Below, piece by piece: positions 7,747-15,135 of a stretch of DNA of 64,000 bases. Source of the stretch: an uncultured Lachnospiraceae bacterium (GTDB lineage Bacteria > Bacillota > Clostridia > Lachnospirales > Lachnospiraceae); the NCBI GenBank assembly GCA_910586255.1, contig CAJUHR010000006.1, forward strand, positions 68,371-132,370, read 5' to 3'. The notes beneath the pieces are model-generated. The model was given only the letters and a program-made list of their open reading frames with translations. It was not told the origin of the DNA and did not search any database. Within the stretch, counting starts at the first letter, position 1; each line of letters begins with the position of its first letter. A program made the translations under genes and the position numbers.

Positions 7747-9483
7747 ATGAAGGACTACATGAAGATTTATGAAGAATGGCTGGCCAATCCGTATTTTGAT
7801 GAGGATACCAAGGCAGAGCTGCGGGCGATTGCAGGCGATGAGAATGAGATTAAGGAAAGATTCTACATGGATCTGGAGTTCGGCACAGCCGGTCTGAGAG
7901 GAATTATCGGAGCTGGCATCAACCGGATGAACATCTATGTGGTTCGCCGGGCGACCCAGGGTCTTGCCAATTATATTATCAAACAGGGAGGGGCCTCAAA
8001 GGGAGTTGCCATTGCCTATGACTCCCGCCGCATGTCGCCGGAGTTTGCCGATGAGGCGGCCCGCACTCTGGCTGCCAACGGGATCAAGGCTTACAAGTTT
8101 GAGTCTCTTCGTCCCACGCCGGAGCTGTCCTTTGCGGTCCGGGAGCTGGGGTGTATCGCCGGAATCAATGTGACCGCAAGCCACAATCCGCCAGAGTACA
8201 ACGGGTACAAGGTGTATTGGGAGGATGGCGCTCAGTTTACCCCGCCCCATGACAAGGGTGTGACGGAGGAGGTGCTGGCGATTGAGGATCTTTCCACCGT
8301 TAAGACCATGAGCGCGTCCGATGCCAAGGCAGCCGGGCTTTATGATGTGATCGGAGCGGAGATTGACAATAAATATATTGCAAACGTTAAGGCCCAGGTG
8401 GTGAACCAGGATGCCATTGACAAGATGCAGGACAACATAAAGATCATCTACACCCCCCTTCACGGTACAGGCAACATTCCGGTGCGCCGGGTGTTAAAGG
8501 AGATCGGCTTTACTCATGTCTATGTGGTTCCTGAGCAGGAGCTGCCGGACGGCGAGTTCCCCACGGTCAGCTATCCCAACCCGGAGGCGGCGGAGGCCTT
8601 TGCCTTAGGACTTAAGATGGCAAAGGAGATCGATGCGGATCTGGTGCTTGCAACGGATCCGGACGCAGACCGCCTGGGAGTGTATGTGAAGGATAAAAAG
8701 TCAGGGGAATATATTTCCCTTACGGGCAATATGTCCGGCTCTCTGCTTTGCGAGTATGTGCTGAGTCAGAAGGCGGCCCAAAATGCCATCCCGGCAGATG
8801 GCGAAGTGGTCAAGTCGATTGTGAGCACAAACCTGATCGATGCGGTGGCTGCCTCCTACAACTGTAAGCTGGTGGAATGCCTGACAGGCTTTAAGTGGAT
8901 TGGACAGCAGATTCTCAAGGAGGAGAATACCGGTGTGGGACATTACATGTTTGGCATGGAGGAGAGCTACGGCTGCCTGATCGGCACCTATGCCCGGGAC
9001 AAGGACGCGGTGTCTGCCAGCGTGGCCCTGTGCGAGGCGGCGGCCTACTATAAGACCAAGGATATGACCCTGTGGGATGCCATGGTGGCCATGTATGAGA
9101 AATATGGCTATTACAAGGATGCGGTCAAGTCCATCGGCCTGTCAGGAATCGAGGGACTGGCCAAGATTCAGTCCATTATGGAAACCTTCCGGAATGAGAC
9201 TCCCACCGGCTTTGGCGACTATAAGGTATTGTCTGCCCGGGACTATAAGCTGGATACCGTGAAGGATATGGCCACGGGAGAGGTAAAGCCCACAGGACTT
9301 CCTTCCTCCAATGTGCTGTACTATGATATGAATGACAACGCATGGCTGTGCATCCGTCCTTCCGGCACAGAGCCAAAGATCAAGTTCTACTATGGGGTGA
9401 AGGGCGGTTCCTTGGAGGATGCGGATGCCAAGTCCGCAGCACTTGGCGAGGCGCTGATGGCGGTTGTCAATAAGCTGCTGTAA
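7747..9483 (+). CDS. pgcA: Phosphoglucomutase / phosphomannomutase
   Basis: A 578-residue alpha-D-phosphohexomutase that interconverts glucose-1-phosphate and glucose-6-phosphate (possibly also mannose phosphates), feeding sugar-nucleotide and glycan synthesis. The phosphoserine loop is TASHNPPEYNGYK with Ser145, the metal loop is D304-P-D306-A-D308-R, and the phosphate-binding tail is RPSGTEPKIKFYY. The frame is open upstream to 7666, but the ATG at 7747 begins the conserved part and has GGAGGG 11 nt upstream; the longer version would start at the promoter. It is transcribed alone, from a good promoter to a strong terminator. Confidence 0.93.
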   Translation: MKDYMKIYEEWLANPYFDEDTKAELRAIAGDENEIKERFYMDLEFGTAGLRGIIGAGINRMNIYVVRRATQGLANYIIKQGGASKGVAIAYDSRRMSPEFADEAARTLAANGIKAYKFESLRPTPELSFAVRELGCIAGINVTASHNPPEYNGYKVYWEDGAQFTPPHDKGVTEEVLAIEDLSTVKTMSASDAKAAGLYDVIGAEIDNKYIANVKAQVVNQDAIDKMQDNIKIIYTPLHGTGNIPVRRVLKEIGFTHVYVVPEQELPDGEFPTVSYPNPEAAEAFALGLKMAKEIDADLVLATDPDADRLGVYVKDKKSGEYISLTGNMSGSLLCEYVLSQKAAQNAIPADGEVVKSIVSTNLIDAVAASYNCKLVECLTGFKWIGQQILKEENTGVGHYMFGMEESYGCLIGTYARDKDAVSASVALCEAAAYYKTKDMTLWDAMVAMYEKYGYYKDAVKSIGLSGIEGLAKIQSIMETFRNETPTGFGDYKVLSARDYKLDTVKDMATGEVKPTGLPSSNVLYYDMNDNAWLCIRPSGTEPKIKFYYGVKGGSLEDADAKSAALGEALMAVVNKLL

Positions 9484-9532
9484 GTAGTTACTGTTGTGGG
9501 CGGCGTGGTTTGCCGCCGTAAAAAGAAAAGAA

Positions 9533-9580
9533 GAAGCCCCGAACTGTGCTGGCACAGGGTTCGGGGCTTCATTCTTTGTC
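9533..9580 (+). terminator. Strong terminator after phosphoglucomutase
   Basis: A perfect 12-bp stem, GAAGCCCCGAAC (9533-9544) with GTTCGGGGCTTC (9559-9570), is followed by ATTCTTTG. A smaller GGCGGC/GCCGCC hairpin lies just upstream (about 9499-9518). Confidence 0.85.
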
Positions 9581-9620
9581 CAAATGGATTGCTCATATAC
9601 TTTCTTATTTTGTACAAGTC

Positions 9621-9649
9621 TTGCGCCAGATACGAAAATATGCTACAAT
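9621..9649 (+). promoter_or_regulatory. Housekeeping promoter for thrC
   Basis: TTGCGC (9621-9626), 17-nt spacer, TACAAT (9644-9649). I see no T-box leader between it and thrC. Confidence 0.6.
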
Positions 9650-9700
9650 TTACGGGAAAAAGAGGCAGCATGAAAGTACAATGAGGATTGAGAGGAATCA

Positions 9701-11197
9701 ATGAGCATGGCAAATTTATCTTATCAGAGCACCCGGGGCGGGGAGAAGGGCCTGACGGCTTCCCAAGCCATTTTAAAAGGCCTGGCAGAGGACGGAGGGC
9801 TGTACATGCCGTCCGGGCTTCCCAAGCTGGAGATCCCCTTAGGGGAGCTTGCAGGCATGTCCTACCAGGAGACAGCCTACCAGGTGATGCGGCTGTTTTT
9901 GACGGATTACACGGAGGAGGAGTTAAAATACTGCATCCGCTCCGCCTATGACAGCAAGTTTGACACAGAGGAGATAGCGCCCCTGCGGGAGGCGGACGGA
10001 GCTTACTATCTGGAGCTGTTTCACGGCAGCACCATTGCCTTTAAGGATATGGCTTTGTCGATTCTGCCCTATCTGATGACCACGGCGGCAAAGAAGAATC
10101 ACGTGGAAAACGAGATTGTGATCCTCACCGCCACCTCCGGAGATACGGGAAAAGCGGCCATGGCCGGCTTTGCGGATGTGCCGGGTACCCGAATTATTGT
10201 GTTTTATCCCAAGGGCGGGGTGAGCCGGATTCAGGAGCTGCAGATGGTGACCCAGAAGGGAGACAATACTGCCGTGGTGGCGATCCATGGCAATTTTGAC
10301 GATGCCCAGACCGGGGTGAAAAAGATCTTTGGGGATCAGGAATTCGCAAAAAAGCTGGCAGAGAAGGAATTTCAGCTGTCCTCGGCCAATTCCATCAATA
10401 TCGGGAGACTGGTGCCCCAGGTGGTATACTATGTGTATGCCTATGCCCGTTTGGTTAAAAACGGAACAATCAGGGAGGGAGATGAGATCAACATCACCGT
10501 TCCCACAGGCAATTTTGGCAATATTCTGGCAGCTTATTTTGCAAAGCAGATGGGGCTTCCGGTGAAGCTGCTTCTCTGCGCTTCCAATGACAATAAGGTG
10601 CTGTATGATTTCTTTCGGACAGGGATTTATGACAAAAAGAGAGAATTTGTCCTGACCAGTTCTCCATCCATGGACATTCTCGTCTCCAGCAACTTAGAAC
10701 GCCTGATCTATCTGAGCACAGGCTGTGACGCCGGGGCCAACAGGGCGTTGATGGAGGAGCTTGCCCGAACCGGCGCTTACCAGGTGACTGATGAAATGCG
10801 GGCCAGAATGGCAGACTTTTGGGGCGGATATGCCACGGAGGCGGAGAACCAGGCAGAGATCAAACGGTTATCTGACAAGACCGGATATATTATCGATACC
10901 CACACCGGGGTGGCATCCTGTGTGTACCACAAATATGTGGCGGAGACCGGGGATATAACTCCCACGGTGATCGCTTCCACTGCCAGTCCCTACAAGTTCT
11001 CCCACAGTGTGATGGCGGCCGTGGCCGGCGACCAGGGAGATAGAGATGAGTTTGCCATTATCGATGAGCTCTGCAAGGCATCCGGGGTGGCTATACCCCG
11101 AGCGGTGGAGGAGATTCGCAATGCTCCGATCCGCCACAAAAGAGAGTGTGATGTGGACACCATGGAGGATGCGGTGGCAGAGATTCTTGGCCTGTAG
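9701..11197 (+). CDS. thrC: Threonine synthase
   Basis: A 498-residue PLP enzyme converting O-phosphohomoserine to threonine. N-terminal YQSTRGG and DGGLYMP are typical of the long (yeast/E. coli-like) class. Lys115 in HGSTIAFKDMAL is the PLP lysine, ILTATSGDTGKAA is the phosphate loop, and VPTGNFGNILAAYFAKQMGLP forms the cofactor pocket. Two ATGs (9701, 9707) are possible; GAGAGGA lies upstream. No other threonine-pathway gene is adjacent, so it is a stand-alone unit here. Confidence 0.95.
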   Translation: MSMANLSYQSTRGGEKGLTASQAILKGLAEDGGLYMPSGLPKLEIPLGELAGMSYQETAYQVMRLFLTDYTEEELKYCIRSAYDSKFDTEEIAPLREADGAYYLELFHGSTIAFKDMALSILPYLMTTAAKKNHVENEIVILTATSGDTGKAAMAGFADVPGTRIIVFYPKGGVSRIQELQMVTQKGDNTAVVAIHGNFDDAQTGVKKIFGDQEFAKKLAEKEFQLSSANSINIGRLVPQVVYYVYAYARLVKNGTIREGDEINITVPTGNFGNILAAYFAKQMGLPVKLLLCASNDNKVLYDFFRTGIYDKKREFVLTSSPSMDILVSSNLERLIYLSTGCDAGANRALMEELARTGAYQVTDEMRARMADFWGGYATEAENQAEIKRLSDKTGYIIDTHTGVASCVYHKYVAETGDITPTVIASTASPYKFSHSVMAAVAGDQGDRDEFAIIDELCKASGVAIPRAVEEIRNAPIRHKRECDVDTMEDAVAEILGL

Positions 11198-11218
11198 CTT
11201 ACGTGAGGCAGATCTTTT

Positions 11219-11276
11219 GGCAGGGCGGCGGTTTTTGAAGCCGGCACGGCAGAACCCGCCCTGCCTGAACTGTTAC
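11219..11276 (+). repeat. Intergenic hairpin plus dispersed repeat copy
   Basis: GGCAGGGCGGCGGTT (from 11219) pairs with AACCCGCCCTGCC (to 11265) with a 2-nt bulge, forming a long stem after thrC. It is followed by CTGCCTGAACTGTTAC (11261-11276), the shared end of the dispersed repeat family. There is no T-run, so it is not a classic terminator. Confidence 0.6.
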
Positions 11277-11431
11277 AACAGACAACATCTGACGGAAAAG
11301 ATTGTGAAAAGTTACACTATTCAAACAGGCAAAAATGGGTTATAATAGTGCAGAATAGTACGGGCTCGGGCCTGTGCTTCCCCACAAGGAGGGCGAGTGG
11401 GAGTATAAATGACGAAATGGAGGATTATGAA

Positions 11432-12295
11432 ATGTTAGTATCTGCAACAGAAATGCTGAAAAAGGCCAAAGCGGGACATTATGCAGTGGGACAGTTCAAC
11501 ATCAATAACTTAGAGTGGACCAAGTCGATTCTGGCAACTGCTCAGGAACTCAATTCCCCGGTTATTCTTGGTGTGTCTGAGGGCGCCGGCAAGTATATGA
11601 CAGGCTTTAAGACCGTGGCTGATATGGTGAAGGCTATGATCGATGAGATGAATATTACGGTTCCGGTTGCGCTGCATCTGGATCACGGCAGCTATGAGGG
11701 ATGCTACAAGTGCATTAAGGCGGGATTTTCCTCCATTATGTTTGACGGCTCTCATTATCCCATTGAGGAGAATGTGGAGAAAACCAAGGAGTTAGTGAAG
11801 GTTGCTCACGCCATGGGCCTGTCTATTGAGGCTGAGGTTGGCTCCATTGGGGGTGAGGAGGATGGTGTTGTGGGTATGGGCGAATGTGCGGATCCCAATG
11901 AGTGCAAGGCCATTGCAGATCTGGGAATTGACTTTTTGGCAGCAGGCATCGGCAATATCCATGGCAAATATCCGGAGAACTGGCAGGGCTTAAGCTTTGA
12001 CACGCTGGCTGCCATTCAGGAGAAAACCGGCGAGATGCCTCTGGTGCTTCACGGCGGCACTGGTATTCCGGCTGACATGATTAAGAAGGCCATTGACTTA
12101 GGCGTTGCTAAGATCAACGTAAATACTGAGTGCCAGCTGTCCTTTGCGGCTGCCACCCGCGAGTATATTGAGGCTGGCAAGGATCAGCAGGGCAAGGGCT
12201 TTGATCCCAGAAAGCTGCTGGCTCCCGGCGCGGCTGCCATCAAGGAGACCGTGAAGGAGAAGATGGAGCTGTTTGGTTCTGTGGGCAAGGCGTGA
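11432..12295 (+). CDS. fba: Class II fructose-bisphosphate aldolase
   Basis: A 287-residue zinc-dependent aldolase cleaving fructose-1,6-bisphosphate to DHAP and glyceraldehyde-3-phosphate in glycolysis. The zinc/catalytic segments VALHLDHGS (Asp-His), EAEVGSIGGEEDG, GIGNIHGKYP and VLHGGTGIP are all present, as is INVNTECQLSF. ATG 11432 has GGAGG 8 nt upstream (11419-11423) and begins the conserved sequence; the in-frame extension to 11348 is not conserved. A TATAAT (11341-11346) is the likely -10 element, with a poor -35. Confidence 0.95.
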   Translation: MLVSATEMLKKAKAGHYAVGQFNINNLEWTKSILATAQELNSPVILGVSEGAGKYMTGFKTVADMVKAMIDEMNITVPVALHLDHGSYEGCYKCIKAGFSSIMFDGSHYPIEENVEKTKELVKVAHAMGLSIEAEVGSIGGEEDGVVGMGECADPNECKAIADLGIDFLAAGIGNIHGKYPENWQGLSFDTLAAIQEKTGEMPLVLHGGTGIPADMIKKAIDLGVAKINVNTECQLSFAAATREYIEAGKDQQGKGFDPRKLLAPGAAAIKETVKEKMELFGSVGKA

Positions 12296-12321
12296 TTTTT
12301 GAAGAAAATCCAAAAAAGTGC

Positions 12322-12350
12322 TTGCATTTTTGAGGCAGATGGTTTATTTT
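12322..12350 (+). promoter_or_regulatory. Possible promoter of the glnN transcript
   Basis: TTGCAT (12322-12327), 17-nt spacer, TATTTT (12345-12350). Transcription would begin about 10 nt before the leader hairpin and about 140 nt before glnN. Confidence 0.5.
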
Positions 12351-12360
12351 AATAGGGAAC

Positions 12361-12399
12361 AAAGGTGTTCTTCCTTATGGATGAGGGAGGACACCTTTT
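12361..12399 (+). terminator. Leader hairpin upstream of glnN (terminator or attenuator)
   Basis: AAAGGTGTTCTTCC pairs with GGAGGACACCTTTT with few mismatches and ends in TTTTCTGTTG. It lies downstream of the putative promoter, so it may act as an attenuator for glnN, or it may end fba. A second possible hairpin (TGCGG/CCGCA, about 12407-12434) follows. Confidence 0.5.
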
Positions 12400-12498
12400 C
12401 TGTTGTTGCGGACGGCATGCCCCGCAGGACAGATGTTTTGGATTTCCTGCTGCTTTGGGGAATCGGAACAAAGATTTTGAGGAGAGGAAAGAAAATTT

Positions 12499-14616
12499 AT
12501 GAGCGAGATCGTAAAGATATCGGAGATTTTTGGCAAAAATGTTTTTAATGAAGCAGTGATGAAGGAGCGCCTTCCCAAGAGTGTTTTTAAGAAAATGAAG
12601 AAAACCATGGAGGATGGAGTGGAGTTAGACCCATCGATTGCAGATGTGGTGGCCCATGCCATGAAGGAGTGGGCAATTGAGCGGGGGGCAACCCACTACA
12701 CACACTGGTTTCAGCCCCTGACCGGCGTGACGGCGGAGAAGCACGATTCCTTTATTTCCGCGCCGGACACGGAAGGCCGGGTGATCATGGAGTTTTCCGG
12801 CAAGGAGCTGATAAAGGGAGAGCCGGATGCCTCCTCGTTTCCCTCCGGCGGGCTGCGGGCGACCTTTGAGGCCAGAGGCTACACTGCCTGGGACTGTACC
12901 TCCCCGGCCTTTCTCAGGGAGGATGCCATCGGTGTGACCCTTTGTATTCCCACTGCCTTTTGTTCCTACAAGGGAGAGGCCCTGGATCAGAAAACCCCCC
13001 TTCTGCGTTCCATGCAGGCCATTGACGGGCAGGCTCTTCGGATTCTGCGGCTGTTTGGCAACACTACGGCAAAGAGGGTGTGCCCCTCCGTGGGACCGGA
13101 GCAGGAGTATTTTTTGGTGGACCGCGCCAAATATCTACAGAGAAAGGATCTGATCTACGCGGGCCGCACCTTGTTCGGCGCAATGCCGCCTAAGGGGCAG
13201 GAGCTGGAGGATCACTATTTTGGCGCTATCCGGGAGCGGATCGGCTCTTATATGAAGGAGGTCAATGAGGAGCTGTGGAAGCTGGGAGTGACTGCCAAGA
13301 CCCAGCACAATGAGGTGGCTCCAGCCCAGCATGAGCTGGCTCCCATTTACGATCAGGCCAATCTGGCAGTGGATCACAACCAGATGGTTATGGAGACCTT
13401 GAAGAAGGTGGCAGGGCGCCATGGACTGACCTGTCTGCTTCACGAGAAGCCCTTTGCAGGGGTCAACGGCTCCGGCAAGCACAACAACTGGTCTCTGACC
13501 TCGGATGATGGGGTGAATCTTTTAAGCCCCGGGGAGACTCCCCATGAGAATATCCAGTTTCTTCTGGTTTTGGGATGCATTTTGAAGGCTGTGGATGTCC
13601 ATGCGGATCTGCTGCGGGAGTCAGCGGCAGATGTGGGAAATGATCACCGTCTGGGAGCCAACGAGGCTCCGCCGGCCATTATCTCTGTATTCTTGGGAGA
13701 GCAGTTGGAGGATGTGATCGATCAGCTTTGCAGCACCGGGGAAGCTACCCACTCCAAGAAGGGCGGCACCTTAAAGACCGGTGTGGCCACTCTGCCGGAT
13801 CTGGATCAGGATGCCACGGATCGGAACAGGACATCACCTTTTGCCTTTACGGGAAATAAATTTGAGTTCCGAATGGTGGGCTCCTCGGATTCCATCGCGC
13901 CGCCCAATGTGGTGCTTAATACTATTGTGGCGGAGGCGTTTAAGGAAGCTGCCGATGAGCTGGAGGCAGCGGAGGATTTTGACACCGCGGTTCATGATCT
14001 GATAAAGCGTCTTTTGAAGGAGCACAAGAGAATCATTTTCAACGGAAACGGGTATTCCGATGCCTGGGTGGAGGAGGCCGGGAGAAGAGGCCTGCCTAAT
14101 ATCCGCTCCATGGTGGAGGCCATCCCGGCCCTGACAACAGAGAAGGCCATAAAGCTCTATGAGGAATTTGGGGTATTTACAAGAGCAGAGCTGAAATCCC
14201 GGGCAGAGGTGGAGTATGAGGCCTACTCCAAGGTGATCAATATTGAGGCCCGAACCATGATTGATATGGCAAGTAAGCAGATCATTCCGGCAGCCATCCG
14301 CTATACCGCCCATCTGGCCGCCTCCCTAAACGCGGTATGCTCTGCCTGCCCGGAGGCAGATACCAGCGTGCAGGCAGAGCTTTTGGTGGAGACCTCAGCC
14401 ATGCTGTCTGATATGAAGGTGGCATTGGCAGCTCTCATGGATATTACAGAAAAATGCGGGGCCATGGAGGCCGGCATGGCCCAGGCCCATGCCTATCATG
14501 ACCAGGTGGTGCCGGCTATGGAGGCCTTAAGAGCTCCGGCAGACCGGCTGGAAATGATTGTGGATAAGGAGCTGTGGCCCTTCCCCAGCTATGGAGATTT
14601 GATTTTTGAGGTGTAA
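12499..14616 (+). CDS. glnN: Type III glutamine synthetase
   Basis: A 705-residue GSIII, which makes glutamine from glutamate, ammonia and ATP. Length and sequence fit GSIII rather than the about 450-residue GSI. Diagnostic segments are THYTHWFQPLTG near residue 70, FSGKELIKGEPDASSFPSGG, SVGPEQEYFLVD (metal Glu), KTQHNEVAPAQHELAPI, GVNGSGKHNNWSL and the C-terminal LWPFPSYGDLIFEV. GAGGAAAG precedes the ATG. The leader has stable hairpins, so transcript-level control is possible. It is convergent with a hypothetical membrane protein gene and shares a hairpin with it. Confidence 0.95.
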   Translation: MSEIVKISEIFGKNVFNEAVMKERLPKSVFKKMKKTMEDGVELDPSIADVVAHAMKEWAIERGATHYTHWFQPLTGVTAEKHDSFISAPDTEGRVIMEFSGKELIKGEPDASSFPSGGLRATFEARGYTAWDCTSPAFLREDAIGVTLCIPTAFCSYKGEALDQKTPLLRSMQAIDGQALRILRLFGNTTAKRVCPSVGPEQEYFLVDRAKYLQRKDLIYAGRTLFGAMPPKGQELEDHYFGAIRERIGSYMKEVNEELWKLGVTAKTQHNEVAPAQHELAPIYDQANLAVDHNQMVMETLKKVAGRHGLTCLLHEKPFAGVNGSGKHNNWSLTSDDGVNLLSPGETPHENIQFLLVLGCILKAVDVHADLLRESAADVGNDHRLGANEAPPAIISVFLGEQLEDVIDQLCSTGEATHSKKGGTLKTGVATLPDLDQDATDRNRTSPFAFTGNKFEFRMVGSSDSIAPPNVVLNTIVAEAFKEAADELEAAEDFDTAVHDLIKRLLKEHKRIIFNGNGYSDAWVEEAGRRGLPNIRSMVEAIPALTTEKAIKLYEEFGVFTRAELKSRAEVEYEAYSKVINIEARTMIDMASKQIIPAAIRYTAHLAASLNAVCSACPEADTSVQAELLVETSAMLSDMKVALAALMDITEKCGAMEAGMAQAHAYHDQVVPAMEALRAPADRLEMIVDKELWPFPSYGDLIFEV

Positions 14617-14623
14617 CAATAAG

Positions 14624-14650
14624 GGAGATGCTGTGGTTCACAGCATCTCC
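14624..14650. terminator. Shared hairpin between convergent genes
   Basis: A perfect 12-bp stem, GGAGATGCTGTG (14624-14635) with CACAGCATCTCC (14639-14650), has a 3-nt loop. It contains the last codons and stop of the minus-strand gene. It is a likely bidirectional terminator, although T-runs are weak on both sides. Confidence 0.6.
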
Positions 14651-15129
14651 ATATAGGCCAGCAGCTGATCCAGCAGATCCAGGCCGATATATATGAGAAC
14701 TCCCAGAATCAGGACACTTACAATCAAAAAAATCAGTTTATAAAAGAGATACGCCCGGGCAAAGCTTTTTCGCTCGGGATATTTTTTGCTGAAAGCCAGA
14801 AAAAGCAGGTAAATCCATCCGATGATGGGAATATTCATACACATAAAGGTAAAGAACCACCGGTGAACCGGGGTGTCATTTTCGGAAGGGGCCATGGTTG
14901 GCGGAATGCTTGCCTCGGGGGCAGAGGAAAGCTCCGGAAGAACCTTCGTGTCGGAGGAACCGGCAGCGTTTGCAGGGAGGGAGGGCTCTTTCGCCTTTTC
15001 CTCCTGCAAAGTAACCGGCATGGAGGAATCATCTGCAAGCTCAGCCCTCTCATTGTCTGCTATTTTTTCTATGGCCTTTTGAATGTTGGCTGTCTCTTCG
15101 GCGGCAGAGGAAAGCTCTTTCTGATCCAT
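14638..15129 (-). CDS. Hypothetical membrane protein with disordered acidic head
   Basis: A 163-residue protein I cannot assign to a named family. Residues 1-88 are low-complexity, acidic and Ala/Ser/Pro-rich (EEKAKEPSLPANAAG). Residues about 90-112 (WFFTFMCMNIPIIGWIYLLFLAF) and 130-155 (FYKLIFLIVSVLILGVLIYIGL) are hydrophobic helices. The order head-TM-basic loop-TM recalls small clostridial zinc-ribbon/TM proteins, but no Cys pair is present. It starts 6 nt after the stop of the class A penicillin-binding protein gene, so the two are probably cotranscribed, hinting at an envelope role. Confidence 0.7.
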   Translation of the reverse strand: MDQKELSSAAEETANIQKAIEKIADNERAELADDSSMPVTLQEEKAKEPSLPANAAGSSDTKVLPELSSAPEASIPPTMAPSENDTPVHRWFFTFMCMNIPIIGWIYLLFLAFSKKYPERKSFARAYLFYKLIFLIVSVLILGVLIYIGLDLLDQLLAYMEML

Positions 15130-15135
15130 GGTGGG

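Noticed and set aside
9481..9700. T-box or other riboswitch before thrC
   Set aside because: The gap holds a terminator for the gene upstream and a promoter; no T-box sequence or stem I anchor is visible.
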